Positions 50,079 to 58,182 of a stretch of 64,000 nucleotides of DNA are shown one piece after another (within the stretch, counting starts at the first letter, position 1; each line of letters begins with the position of its first letter). The position numbers and the translations under genes were made by a program. The stretch is taken from assembly GCA_016209685.1 (NCBI GenBank), contig JACQVQ010000005.1, forward strand, positions 150,655 through 214,654, given 5' to 3'. This stretch comes from Planctomycetota bacterium. Its GTDB lineage: Bacteria; Planctomycetota; Brocadiia; Brocadiales; Bathyanammoxibiaceae. The notes under the pieces were generated by a model, which did no database searches, was not told the DNA's origin, and was given only the letters and a program-made list of their open reading frames with translations.

Positions 50079-50921
50079 CTAGCCGATGCAGTTACATCCC
50101 TGGAATGTCCAACCTAATTCCTCCCATACTTCATTAGTCTCTTTGCAAAGGGAGGGTTGGAAACCAAGCCATTCTGCTATCTTGTTATAGGCATTGACTC
50201 TTATATCCCGTAGATAACGCATCCTGCCGTCAGCGGCCTCCTTTAAGCCACAGCGAGGGGCATTTGGGGAAAAACGGTATAGCCCACGATACGGTCTCAA
50301 ACTGCTAATAGTCACCGTTTCCGGGGCAAGTTCGGCCACTCTCTGACATATCTCCTTATATGTTGTGAAAGCATCGTTTCCGTTGAGTATTATCGGGTCA
50401 AGTCTGATGCGAGTTCTCCAACCCTCTTCCTTCAATTTTGCCGCGGCTTTTAGGCGCTCTACCGGGTCAGGGGTTAAATGTTCATATTTACTCCAGGCCT
50501 CCATACTGTTTACAGAGAAAGAGACCACTACTTGTGGTGAAGGTTTATGAGCGAGCAAAGCCCCGATATTGCTACTTTTTGTAACCAGAATGAGGTATCT
50601 ATCTCTTTGAGAACTAAACCATTTTAAGGCAGGCTCAAAGTTTGGAGGTACAATGGCTAGAGAATCAGCGAGTATTCCAGTTACAAAATTGCCTTTGGGG
50701 AGGAGCGAAAGCTCTTTCTCAATCTCCTGCCACTGATTGGTAAAGAGGACGGGTTTTTTATTACCCTTAAAAGTTAGTTTGAGGTAGCAATATGAACAAT
50801 TATAGGGGCAACCGTTGGAAAGAATAAGCTCGTAGAAGTGCGGGCAGATAACTCCTTCTGGAGTCTTATCAAAGAGCCTTACGAAATTGCTTTTTCTTTC
50901 TCTGAGGAGAGGCGAATTCAC
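50079..50921 (-). CDS. SplB-like radical SAM protein 2
   Basis: 280 aa. FYELILSNGCPYNCSYCYLKLTFKG (Cx3Cx2C), GILADSLAIVP, ILVTKSSNIGALL and VVVSFSVNSMEAWSKYEHLTP match the spore photoproduct lyase-type radical SAM family. Ends TFQGCNCIG, with two late cysteines. Convergent with SplB-like 1. No repeat insertion. DNA lesion repair is one option, RNA or small-molecule chemistry another. Confidence 0.82.
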   Translation of the reverse strand: MNSPLLRERKSNFVRLFDKTPEGVICPHFYELILSNGCPYNCSYCYLKLTFKGNKKPVLFTNQWQEIEKELSLLPKGNFVTGILADSLAIVPPNFEPALKWFSSQRDRYLILVTKSSNIGALLAHKPSPQVVVSFSVNSMEAWSKYEHLTPDPVERLKAAAKLKEEGWRTRIRLDPIILNGNDAFTTYKEICQRVAELAPETVTISSLRPYRGLYRFSPNAPRCGLKEAADGRMRYLRDIRVNAYNKIAEWLGFQPSLCKETNEVWEELGWTFQGCNCIG

Positions 50922-51027
50922 AAGGCCAAATTATAGCCACCCACCACCGCTACGTCAAAGGATTTTGGGGAGAGGTCTCTGAAAAAATATGAATGAATGA
51001 CGGTTTTGTCCTGAGTTTTTCAGAGGT

Positions 51028-51135
51028 CTAGTAATAAAAACATACGGTTACCCCCTCCGCCGTCTCCCCACTGTCTACGGCCGTTACCTTAAGACCGAGT
51101 TTATGGGAAAGACTGTGGGAGAGGATGTCATTCAT
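51028..51135 (-). pseudogene. Remnant copy of the 3' end of the 52107-53225 tail gene
   Basis: Minus-strand reading gives HKLGLKVTAVDSGETAEGV then TVCFYY and TAG, compared with DRLGLKVVAVDSGETAEGL...GYY at the end of the 372-aa tail protein. About 35 codons, no start of its own and no RBS. It marks the far end of a duplicated or deleted tail gene. Confidence 0.8.
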
Positions 51136-51190
51136 GCGGGTTAATATTGACTATTCTGTACCAGAGTGCCGCTGGTGTAACTATGTGTCT

Positions 51191-51388
51191 TTACTTAGTT
51201 CTTTGAATTTTCTTTATTGCTTGTTTGTGTAGGCATCTCAGTACAGGGAAAAAGAATCCAAAGGCACAAAGTACTCTTATTCCTTCGGATTTGGTAAAAT
51301 CATCAGGCCAGTAATGTAGCACTAAATATATTATTAAACCTAGAACACCTGCTTTCCCGGTCAGATGGAAGGGAAACCCGTTAGTCAT
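51191..51388 (-). CDS. Small membrane protein, unknown
   Basis: 65 aa. One or two hydrophobic stretches (GKAGVLGLIIYLVLHYW, IRVLCAFGFFFPVLRCL) and a basic tail. Start abuts the stop of 51388-51693. No family recognised. Confidence 0.4.
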   Translation of the reverse strand: MTNGFPFHLTGKAGVLGLIIYLVLHYWPDDFTKSEGIRVLCAFGFFFPVLRCLHKQAIKKIQRTK

Positions 51389-51693
51389 TACTTTCCTAAA
51401 TAATGGAATAATCCAGCTAATATTCCTAGTAGACCAAGAGAGGCGTAATAAACATCGGCTTGCACAACACCGAGGATTGTGAAAGAAAGCCCGGCAATTA
51501 ACAGAAACCCGACTAGAACGACGTCTTCAGTAATTACCTGTTTGATGTTCCGGGCAGGAGGAGCTTTAGGGTAATTCTCTGAACCACAATACAAAAACCT
51601 TATAGCCTCTGAAGAATCTTCAACGCATGTGTCTTTACTTACCCAGCGGGTGTTATTACCTTGGAAGGAATATCTAGTGGCTACTGTGTACAT
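51388..51693 (-). CDS. Small membrane protein, unknown
   Basis: 101 aa: soluble N-terminal 60 residues, then two hydrophobic segments (VVLVGFLLIAGLSFTILGVV, YYASLGLLGILAGLFHYLG). Three bases from the preceding gene; a mini-operon with its two neighbours. No family recognised. Confidence 0.5.
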   Translation of the reverse strand: MYTVATRYSFQGNNTRWVSKDTCVEDSSEAIRFLYCGSENYPKAPPARNIKQVITEDVVLVGFLLIAGLSFTILGVVQADVYYASLGLLGILAGLFHYLGK

Positions 51694-51696
51694 CTC

Positions 51697-51951
51697 TTAT
51701 ACCTTCCTTTTTAGATTATCAGGAGAGGAAACAGCTATCACATTGCTTGACTTAACAATATACATTGGATTATCATCACTATCATATCGCCCATCTACTC
51801 TCACAATCTCTGTTACTACAAGCTTCATCTTTACAACACTACCATCTTCTAGAAGGTATTCGCTCCAATTTTCTGAAGAAGATGTTCTTTCAATGGAGGT
51901 ACCCTCAAAAACCTCATTCCCAAGCTTAATCTTAACTTTATTCCTCCCCAC
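51697..51951 (-). CDS. Small beta-rich protein, unknown
   Basis: 84 aa: KVKIKLGNEVFEGTSIERTSSSENWSEYLLEDGSVVKMKLVVTEIVRV then DDNPMYIVKSSNVIAVSSPDN. Reads like a small barrel. First gene of the three-gene unit after the tail cluster; function unknown. Confidence 0.55.
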   Translation of the reverse strand: MGRNKVKIKLGNEVFEGTSIERTSSSENWSEYLLEDGSVVKMKLVVTEIVRVDGRYDSDDNPMYIVKSSNVIAVSSPDNLKRKV

Positions 51952-52106
51952 TATTTACGCTCCCCAGATATGCCATCTTTATTATATCGTATTCCAATAC
52001 CACTTATACTACATAAATGCCTATCCAACGTCAAGTGAATTTGGGCCTATCCTAAACTTGCAAAACAACCAATTTCAGATAGCCATGTACTTGCCTAAAA
52101 ACTAGT

Positions 52107-53225
52107 TTAATAATAGCCTAATAACACCCCTAGCCCCTCCGCCGTTTCCCCTGAATCCACGGCCACGACCTTGAGGCCGAGCCTGTCGCTTGCGGCGAAG
52201 GAGAGGCCAGGGGATAAAGTGGTTGACTGGTAGAGACTGCCTGCATTGAGGGTGGCTACCTTGCCGGTGGCCACACCATTCTTGAGTATCTCTATCTGGA
52301 GATTGCTTCCACTGGGGGCGCTCCTGGCAGAGAGGGTAATCTTATCAATGATAACGGCCTCGGCGAAGTAGTGGCCATCAAAGAATACGTCATTGAGTAT
52401 CGGGAAGCCCTCCAGATGGGCGGTAAGGTAGCGATGTTCCGTAACAGGGGCTTTTAAGAAGGCTCGGTAATCAGTGATGTCTGAACCCTGGACGTCCTTT
52501 ATCGTCCCTGCCCCGCCTGTGCCGTCGTCCTGAACCGTTACCATGCAGACGGGCATCTCGCCTGCTGGTAGGCTGGGGGCTACCACTGTCTCTTTTGTCT
52601 GGGCCTGTGTGCCTTCATATTTTTTTAGAAGGGCAGAGCCGTTCACCGTGAAAAGTATCTTGTTGTAGTAGTTGGCGGTGAGGGCGGAGACCTGGTATTC
52701 GCCACCTGTGCCGAGCCTGACGTTGGAGTTGCCCAGGTAGTTGACCCTGGTAGTCCCGATAAAGAAGAACCCTGGCTCTATCCAGATGGATTTATTGGCC
52801 GTGTCTTGTGGACGGGGGCGGAGGGCGTTGGTGATGCCCCTTGCAACGCCCAGGTGTTCATAGACCTTGTTCATGTCCTCTGCGTCTACAAGACTGCCCT
52901 TGCCAAAATAGATGGGCTGGACTACCTTGTCTGCGTCCGAGGAGTGGAACCAGACGTAGCCCATGACCCAGTCCACATAGAACTGACCCGCCTGGGTGGG
53001 GAGGGCCAGGTTCTCCGTGTAGCCTGAGATAGTTAGCCCTGAGTCCTTGTCGGGGAGTTCGTCCAGGCGGATACGATAGGGGCTGGAACTGGGGATGACC
53101 TTGTACTCGGTGTTGATGTACTGGAGGGTATCCCTTCGGTTGACCTCAAGAGAGGCGAAGGGGTCTTTCATCTCCTTTGTGATGGCTCGGAGGTCTAGTT
53201 TTAGGTCAATTAGGGTCGTTGGCAT
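52107..53225 (-). CDS. Phage tail/fibre-type structural protein
   Basis: 372 aa. GKGSLVDAEDMNKVYEHLGVARG, SIWIEPGFFFIGTTRVNYLGN and a beta-rich C-terminus (GVATGKVATLNAGSLYQS) resemble virion appendage proteins. Cotranscribed with the 188-aa gene upstream through a spacer that holds only a family A-like palindrome. Its 3' end exists again at 51028-51135. Confidence 0.6.
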   Translation of the reverse strand: MPTTLIDLKLDLRAITKEMKDPFASLEVNRRDTLQYINTEYKVIPSSSPYRIRLDELPDKDSGLTISGYTENLALPTQAGQFYVDWVMGYVWFHSSDADKVVQPIYFGKGSLVDAEDMNKVYEHLGVARGITNALRPRPQDTANKSIWIEPGFFFIGTTRVNYLGNSNVRLGTGGEYQVSALTANYYNKILFTVNGSALLKKYEGTQAQTKETVVAPSLPAGEMPVCMVTVQDDGTGGAGTIKDVQGSDITDYRAFLKAPVTEHRYLTAHLEGFPILNDVFFDGHYFAEAVIIDKITLSARSAPSGSNLQIEILKNGVATGKVATLNAGSLYQSTTLSPGLSFAASDRLGLKVVAVDSGETAEGLGVLLGYY

Positions 53226-53240
53226 TTTTCGTTCCTCTTT

Positions 53241-53267
53241 GTAGGGGCGGGGTAACCCCGCCCCTAC
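53241..53267. repeat. Family A-like palindrome (GGGGTAACCCC core)
   Basis: GTAGGGGCGGGGTAACCCCG...CCTAC, overlapping the stop of the 188-aa gene. Similar copies at 57860-57886 and 58362-58387. Confidence 0.85.
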
Positions 53268-53830
53268 TTCACGTGCAATTTAATCAAGACGTCTTTTCGG
53301 GCAGGGGTAAACCCTGCCCCTACATATCTCCCGTACATGGCCTTACCCCAGGCGGTAGAGCCGTAGACAACACTCCTGAGTAGCTCAATCTTTAGCCCAA
53401 TCATGTTCAGGCCCACGGGGGTCTGGGCGCCCTGGGGCATATTGAACTGGAAGTCTACGGTCTTTTTGGAGTTGGGCCAGAAGTCGCCGAGAGAAAGTCC
53501 CGTTGACACAGTCAGCGGACTCCATACAGAGGAGGTGGAGAGCTTTGCTTTCAGGTAGCCGTTCTGGACTATCTCCTGCCCCAGTTCATTGCTTGCCCCA
53601 TAGGTAAATGCTGACAGCCTCACTTCCTCCACCCTGTCGGCCTCCTGTCGTCTGGCGTACCAGAGGTCAAGGGACCACGTCCTGGTCTGGCCCTTCTCGT
53701 ACCAGTCTATGGGGATGGTGAGGATTTCTACATCGGTCTTGCCTGCGGGATAGAGTTCCAGGTACTCCTCCCCCAGCCTGCGATTTGCGGGGTCAAAGAT
53801 AGTCGTGAAATTAAGCGTCAGTGGGGGCAT
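53264..53830 (-). CDS. Tail-module protein, unknown
   Basis: 188 aa: EEYLELYPAGKTDVEILTIPIDWYEKGQTRTWSLDLWYARRQ, then LGDFWPNSKKTVDFQFNMPQGAQT. Beta-rich, no membrane segments; likely a virion or baseplate-associated structural protein by context. A palindrome (53298-53323) is in frame as YVGAGFTPARKDV near the C-terminus. Confidence 0.55.
   Translation of the reverse strand: MPPLTLNFTTIFDPANRRLGEEYLELYPAGKTDVEILTIPIDWYEKGQTRTWSLDLWYARRQEADRVEEVRLSAFTYGASNELGQEIVQNGYLKAKLSTSSVWSPLTVSTGLSLGDFWPNSKKTVDFQFNMPQGAQTPVGLNMIGLKIELLRSVVYGSTAWGKAMYGRYVGAGFTPARKDVLIKLHVK
53298..53323. repeat. Palindrome in frame in the 188-aa tail-module gene
   Basis: CGGGCAGGGGTAAACCCTGC...TAC, read as VGAGFTPAR. 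Confidence 0.8.
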
Positions 53831-53835
53831 TTTTC

Positions 53836-53905
53836 AAATGCGGAGTTCGGAATACGGAGTGCGGAATTGAAACAACTCCGCAATCCGCATTCTGCATTCC
53901 GCATT
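53836..53905. repeat. Family D hairpin
   Basis: AAATGCGGAGTTCGGAATAC...GCGGAATTG faces CCGCAATCCGCATTCTGCAT... Strong secondary structure between two tail-module genes. Confidence 0.8.
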
Positions 53906-53908
53906 CCT

Positions 53909-54253
53909 CTAGGGTACATATTCATACATCACTCCTTGTACTGGTGGTACGGCCAAATCCCACGCATCTATCTCTGCCTGTACGTTCTCCTCATAGGCCC
54001 AGGGCTGGGGGGGCCTGACTTCTATCTCATAGCTTGCCGGCGTTCCAGAGTATTTAAAATAAGGGCTGGTGGAATCATAGGTATTGACTCCATGAGAATC
54101 TGTTACCTTTACCTTCACCGTCCCGATTGCCACCCCTGGCCCATCGCTCTTAATTGTAAACCTTACACCGTCGCTTACAGGGACGTTGGTCTGGCCGTCC
54201 TGGGGGATAGGGTATCGCATTATGTATGGGCCTGGAATTGGGTCTCTAGGCAT
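53909..54253 (-). CDS. Ig-like beta-sandwich protein in the tail module
   Basis: 114 aa: PIPQDGQTNVPVSDGVRFTIKSDG and VKVTDSHGVNTYDSTSPYFKYSGTPASYEIEV resemble a bacterial Ig-like (Big/SbsA type) domain found on virions and surface proteins. Start overlaps the preceding stop (TAATG). Confidence 0.6.
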   Translation of the reverse strand: MPRDPIPGPYIMRYPIPQDGQTNVPVSDGVRFTIKSDGPGVAIGTVKVKVTDSHGVNTYDSTSPYFKYSGTPASYEIEVRPPQPWAYEENVQAEIDAWDLAVPPVQGVMYEYVP

Positions 54254-54582
54254 TATTTGTCCTCGCCTTTTAGGGCAGGGGCGGTCTCCACCCCTACAAA
54301 TTCCAGCGTATCAGGGTTCAATCTCCACTTCCCGTCCAGCCCACAGCCTTCAGTGATTCCCCTTACCAGCCCTTCCCTCTCTGCCTGCAAGCCTGCCGTC
54401 TCTATCTGCAACGCCCTGGCCCTCTCGTTTAGCAGGGCAAGCTGTAGATTAATGTTGCTGATTGAGAGGTTCAGCCTCTCTAGCTTTAATCTGTCTAGCT
54501 CTTTGAGTTCGGGCTTGGTCTGGGGCTTATGCAATAAGCCCCTACAGTTCCCCTGACCCCTATTCCCTATTTTTTGTTCCAC
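54253..54582 (-). CDS. Coiled-coil protein in the tail module
   Basis: 109 aa using GTG 54582, which has AAAGGAGG five bases upstream; the ORF-track start at 54705 is inside family D repeats. LKELDRLKLERLNLSISNINLQLALLNERARALQIETAGLQAEREGL is a long coiled coil. The N-terminal MEQKIGNRGQGNCRGLLHKPQ is repeat-derived (family F string and a palindrome at 54521-54545). Role unknown. Confidence 0.6.
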   Translation of the reverse strand: MEQKIGNRGQGNCRGLLHKPQTKPELKELDRLKLERLNLSISNINLQLALLNERARALQIETAGLQAEREGLVRGITEGCGLDGKWRLNPDTLEFVGVETAPALKGEDK

Positions 54583-54596
54583 GAAGACCTCCTTTT

Positions 54597-54705
54597 CAAA
54601 TGCGGATTGCGGATTGCAGATTGCGGAGTTCAATTCCGCACTCCGCACTCCCCATTCCGCACTCGGAACGCATTCCCCATTCCCCACCCCGCATTCGTTA
54701 CGCAT
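54597..54705. repeat. Family D repeat
   Basis: TGCGGATTGCGGATTGCAGA...TCCGCACTCCGCACTCCCC, with CACTCGGAACGCATTCC as at 22017. Confidence 0.75.
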
Positions 54706-56389
54706 AGGCCACCTCTGCCGTTACCAATGTACCATCCGATTTTTTGATTCTGAATTTTAACTTGCCCGCCGCCTCATCAAGCCAAGCAGTAGTCTCACTA
54801 TTGGAGAGGTCGGCATCTGTGGGGGCTGAGTTCGGCACCCCAAGGCTGAGCCTGCCTGCCACGTGGGCCAGAAACTTTGGGGCAGTCGTACCAATGCCTA
54901 CCTTGCCATCGGTCAGGATGTTGAATGGTTCGCTTGTCCCGATTACCCCTATCGTAAAGCGGTCGCTCCCCCCTGAGCCATACCTGTATATACCCCAGGT
55001 AGAGCCGCCTGACCTGCCTAGACGCATGGCCACTACCCCATCGGCCTGATTATGCAGATGGAGTCTTGCACTTGGGCTGTTAGTGCCGATACCCAGATTC
55101 TTACTTGAATTGTCCCAATAAAGATACCCGTTATCCTCTGTGAACAATCCGCCTGTACCAATGAATGGCACAGAGCCAGTGGTGAGGGACGTGGCCTTGA
55201 GGCTACCAGCCGCTATGGTCGCCCAGGAATCATTTATGTTTTTCACCTGGAGCGTCTCATCAATGTTTTGGAGTAAGAGGTCTGTAACAGGAGTGGCATC
55301 CACGTCCTTGAGTCTGAATCTGCCGTTACAATATAATCGCCCTGCCCCCTGTGGCCTCATCTCTATATCTATGTCTGTGTCCGTCCCGTATGCCGCAATC
55401 CCTAAAAACCCATCACTGGCAGGGATAGCAAGACGGCCATATTTAGCAGCGTTATACTGCCCCCATTCAAGCCATCTTCTTATGCCTACATCGCCTATAT
55501 TATCTGCGCTGAATACTGTATCCGTATTGTTGGTGAATGAAAATAATGGCTGCCCGCCAGGGACGGCCTTTGTATCTTTGATACGGAAGAGTGCGCCTAA
55601 TACTGAAGTATCCCCCTCTGCGTTAACCAACCCATCTACGGTCGGCGTACCTACAGCTAATTGTGATAGTATCAATGGGGCATAGGCGGTATTGGTGGAG
55701 TTTCTGGCCCTTAGGGCACCGTCTATCACGTCAAGGAGTACATCACCAACCGGCGTAGCATCCACATCTTTAATCTTGGGACTCTGCAAGAGCTTGTTGA
55801 GGAGGGTCTGGACATCAGTAGTCCCAACAAGTGAGCCACTAACCCCATGAACGCCAGAGGAGGCCCCCAGGTGGGTATCAATTTGAGCGTGGGTGTTTGA
55901 GCCTATGTCGCTAAGGACGGTATGGGACTTGGTAGTGATGTCCGCAAGACTGGAGACGGTCTTGTCTATATACCCCCAGGGGTAGTCCCCCAATTGGGGC
56001 ACCACTGCCCCTGTCCTGCCGAAGACGGAGAGGACGGTATCAGTAGGAGTAAGGAGTTCGCTCCAATCAGCCATAGTACCAGCCGTACCGCCGTTGTGGG
56101 CGTAGGATTTATTCTGGTCGGTGCGGATGGCGATGTCGCCCTCCTGAGCGGTGAGGGCAAGTTGTGCCACCTCGGAGGCCACCGTCCATATATCCGTCAG
56201 GGCCAGGGCAGGGAGTTGGGAGGAGGGGACCTTACCCCCGCTATCCAGTTCCGCAAGGCCGTTGGGCTGTCCTGGTTCACGACCGTCTACCTTGTCGGCA
56301 TCCAGGCCAGAGCCTGCACCCTGGTTGGTCTTGGTAACGGCTAAAATGTCTATTATGTCGCCTGAGCCTAGTTTATGTTTGACTGGCAT
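54698..56389 (-). CDS. Phage tail fibre-like protein
   Basis: 563 aa from ATG 56389 (MPVKHKLGSGDI); the extra 14 residues of the ORF are repeat-encoded. SVFGRTGAVVPQLGDYPW is a recurrent tail-fibre motif, as are GSNTHAQIDTHLGASSGVHG and LGIGTNSPSARLHLHNQADG with VGIGTTAPKFLAHVAGRLS, which precede C-terminal receptor or chaperone regions in many fibres. KIKDVDATPVGDVLLDVIDGALRARN and LKDVDATPVTDLLLQNIDETLQVKN are internal repeats. Confident as a fibre. Confidence 0.85.
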   Translation of the reverse strand: MPVKHKLGSGDIIDILAVTKTNQGAGSGLDADKVDGREPGQPNGLAELDSGGKVPSSQLPALALTDIWTVASEVAQLALTAQEGDIAIRTDQNKSYAHNGGTAGTMADWSELLTPTDTVLSVFGRTGAVVPQLGDYPWGYIDKTVSSLADITTKSHTVLSDIGSNTHAQIDTHLGASSGVHGVSGSLVGTTDVQTLLNKLLQSPKIKDVDATPVGDVLLDVIDGALRARNSTNTAYAPLILSQLAVGTPTVDGLVNAEGDTSVLGALFRIKDTKAVPGGQPLFSFTNNTDTVFSADNIGDVGIRRWLEWGQYNAAKYGRLAIPASDGFLGIAAYGTDTDIDIEMRPQGAGRLYCNGRFRLKDVDATPVTDLLLQNIDETLQVKNINDSWATIAAGSLKATSLTTGSVPFIGTGGLFTEDNGYLYWDNSSKNLGIGTNSPSARLHLHNQADGVVAMRLGRSGGSTWGIYRYGSGGSDRFTIGVIGTSEPFNILTDGKVGIGTTAPKFLAHVAGRLSLGVPNSAPTDADLSNSETTAWLDEAAGKLKFRIKKSDGTLVTAEVAYA

Positions 56390-56404
56390 TTGTTTGTCCT
56401 TTCC

Positions 56405-56497
56405 GTAGGGGCGAACGGCCCTATACCACAAGGGTACAGGGCAGGGATGCAGGGTAAGCCCTGAACCGTTTCTGGTTCAGGGGCCGTTCGCCCCTAC
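56405..56497. repeat. Nested palindromes upstream of the fibre gene
   Basis: Outer arms GTAGGGGCGAACGGCCC (56405-56421) and GGGCCGTTCGCCCCTAC (56481-56497). The loop contains CCCTATACCACAAGGGTACA... and CCCTGAACCG...CGG TTCAGGG-type palindromes, i.e. two family I-type elements inside one family A-type element. Confidence 0.8.
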
Positions 56498-56500
56498 CGG

Positions 56501-57613
56501 TCAATCAAAAAATCCCTGGTCTATATCAGCAATCAGGGTCTTTTTCATCTGTCCGTTGCCTAGCCTTTTTATCAGATAATTCTTGAGGGTGGGCTCCCAT
56601 ATACTTACTATCTCCCCCTCATTGCCCCTACTCCGTACCCATGCACCACCACCGCCAGCATAATAAGGTGGGTTGTATGCCTCGGAGATAATATCATCTG
56701 TAGCATCGTCATAATGGGCATTGCTCACGGCGACAGAAAGATTCTTATGCGTCTTGGAGAGTATCAGGGAGGCCAACTCTTGGATGATGGCCGTATAGGC
56801 TGGCGAAAGCCGGTTAAGGCTATAGGTATCCCAGGTCTTATCATAGACCCAGGGGCCTTCAAGGCTATTGGCTTTGTACTGGACAAGGTTCTCAGAATAA
56901 GGATTCCAGGGAATACCGTAGATACCACTGTCTTGCTTATAAATTACTATCTTGTAGCCATAATTAGGGTCAGAGTTATCTACATAGAGCCAACCCAGAG
57001 AATAGAAAGCCTTTTGACTATCCTGTATTGCAACCTTGACTTCCTTTGTCTCTGTCTTTTTTGTATTTAACTTTGCGTAGTAGATAGCATCGGTGAAATT
57101 ATAAGGGGCCCAGAAGAAGACATAGTCTTTAAAGAAAATAGGGTAATTGTTGGTTGTGAGAGTAATCCCCTCAAACATGTTCCCGATTGGAATCCACCCC
57201 CACCCACCACCTTCAAGGGGAACTAACCGCTTTGTGGCCTGTGCCTCCGCACTCCAGTTTTTAAGTTGAATGCTTTGTAAATAAGGGGCGTCCACCCACC
57301 CAGTATATTTATACAAAAGGTGTACCCCATCGGGGTTTGTGGTGCTGGATTTCTTAAACAGGTTGGCTACCTGGATGTTATGCTCTGTAGGGCTAAAGAC
57401 TCCCTGGTTGAACTTGTGGATATAGCTGAAGACCGTTACCAGTTCCTCCGGTGGCCTCCTGAAAATGGGCTGGTGGGCGAACCTCTGCTCGGGGAGGACC
57501 TGCTCAATGGGAACAAAGCCCTTGTCTGCCATCATGAAGTTGCCCATCCTGGTGGCATTCGGGAGGAGCCTGTATTGACCCTTATTATCTTGGTAGACGT
57601 AATCTTTTCTCAT
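56501..57613 (-). CDS. Tail-module protein of unknown function, with duplicated 5' end
   Basis: 370 aa. MRKDYVYQDNKGQYRLLPNATRMGNFMM at the start, then FAHQPIFRRPPEELVTVFSYIHKFNQG and YKYTGWVDAP; aromatic-rich and mostly beta by inspection. The start codon is confirmed by two truncated relatives of the same N-terminus upstream (57669-57741 and 57851-57919). Function unknown; context suggests a fibre-associated or receptor-binding protein. Confidence 0.65.
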   Translation of the reverse strand: MRKDYVYQDNKGQYRLLPNATRMGNFMMADKGFVPIEQVLPEQRFAHQPIFRRPPEELVTVFSYIHKFNQGVFSPTEHNIQVANLFKKSSTTNPDGVHLLYKYTGWVDAPYLQSIQLKNWSAEAQATKRLVPLEGGGWGWIPIGNMFEGITLTTNNYPIFFKDYVFFWAPYNFTDAIYYAKLNTKKTETKEVKVAIQDSQKAFYSLGWLYVDNSDPNYGYKIVIYKQDSGIYGIPWNPYSENLVQYKANSLEGPWVYDKTWDTYSLNRLSPAYTAIIQELASLILSKTHKNLSVAVSNAHYDDATDDIISEAYNPPYYAGGGGAWVRSRGNEGEIVSIWEPTLKNYLIKRLGNGQMKKTLIADIDQGFFD

Positions 57614-57668
57614 AGCCTAAAAACATTGTAAATTGGAAATTGGAAATTTAAAATTTGAAATTTACAGA

Positions 57669-57741
57669 AGCCCCCTATCCTCTCGGCGTTCTGGAGGAGC
57701 TTGTACTGGCCTTTATCTTGATAAACGTAATCTTTTTTCAT
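57669..57741 (-). pseudogene. Truncated 5' copy 1 of the 56501-57613 gene
   Basis: MKKDYVYQDKGQYKLLQNAERIGGF compared in pieces: MKKDYVYQD and GQYKLLQNAERIGG align with MRKDYVYQDNKGQYRLLPNATRMGN. Open but without the rest of the gene; it runs into family E repeat sequence. Confidence 0.75.
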
Positions 57742-57744
57742 AAA

Positions 57745-57843
57745 ACTCTAGACCCTTCGCTACGCTCAGGGTGACACTTCGTGTCAGATTCTTCGCTCCC
57801 CCTTCGCTACGCTCAGGGCTTCGGCTCACTCAGAATGACAAGG
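57745..57843. repeat. Family H repeat (CTTCGCTACGCTCAGG)
   Basis: ACCCTTCGCTACGCTCAGGG, then GATTCTTCGCTCCCCCTTCG and CTCACTCAGAATGACA. It separates the two 5' copies of the 370-aa gene. Confidence 0.75.
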
Positions 57844-57850
57844 AGGGGTG

Positions 57851-57919
57851 GCGTTCTGGTAGGGGCGGGGTTACCCCGCCCCTACGTCTTTATCTTGATA
57901 GACGTAATCTTTTTTCATA
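57851..57919 (-). pseudogene. Truncated 5' copy 2, interrupted by a palindrome
   Basis: MKKDYVYQDKD then a family A-like palindrome (57860-57886) bringing a stop (VGAG*), then CAGAACGCC matching the QNA codons of copy 1. So the palindrome inserted into the copied gene start. Upstream AAACATTGGAAATTGGAAAT is shared with the intact gene. Confidence 0.75.
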
Positions 57920-57966
57920 GCCTAAAAACATTGGAAATTGGAAATTTAAAATTTGAAATTTACAAT

Positions 57967-58182
57967 TCATTCCCCTGTCTGCTGACCCCTGACTGCTGAC
58001 TGCTGATTCCTGTCTTTCTTCAACTTATCCAGCTTCTTTGCAATCTCAAACTGCTGGTGGAAGCCCAGGCGACAGAGCGCCTGGGCTATAGGGTTGGGGC
58101 TCTGCCCCCAACCCTGGGCCAGGACAAAGAAGCCCAGTATCCAGCACAGGGTCAGGGCTATAGTAACCAGGGTATCTAGCAT
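57967..58182 (-). CDS. Small single-span membrane protein in the tail module
   Basis: 71 aa from ATG 58182. MLDTLVTIALTLCWILGFFVLAQ is a membrane segment; FHQQFEIAKKLDKLKKDRNQQ is a basic coiled tail. Between them a family B element (58064-58115) is in frame as GWGQSPNPIAQALCRLG. It could be a holin-like or spanin-like protein of a lysis or tail module; this is weak inference. The end QQSAVRGQQTGE is repeat-derived. Confidence 0.5.
   Translation of the reverse strand: MLDTLVTIALTLCWILGFFVLAQGWGQSPNPIAQALCRLGFHQQFEIAKKLDKLKKDRNQQSAVRGQQTGE
58064..58115. repeat. Family B double stem-loop in frame in a small membrane protein gene
   Basis: CCCAGGCGACAG...CGCCTGGG and GGGTTGGGGC...GCCCCCAACCC; the same peptide as in the 44614-45738 radical SAM protein. 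Confidence 0.88.
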
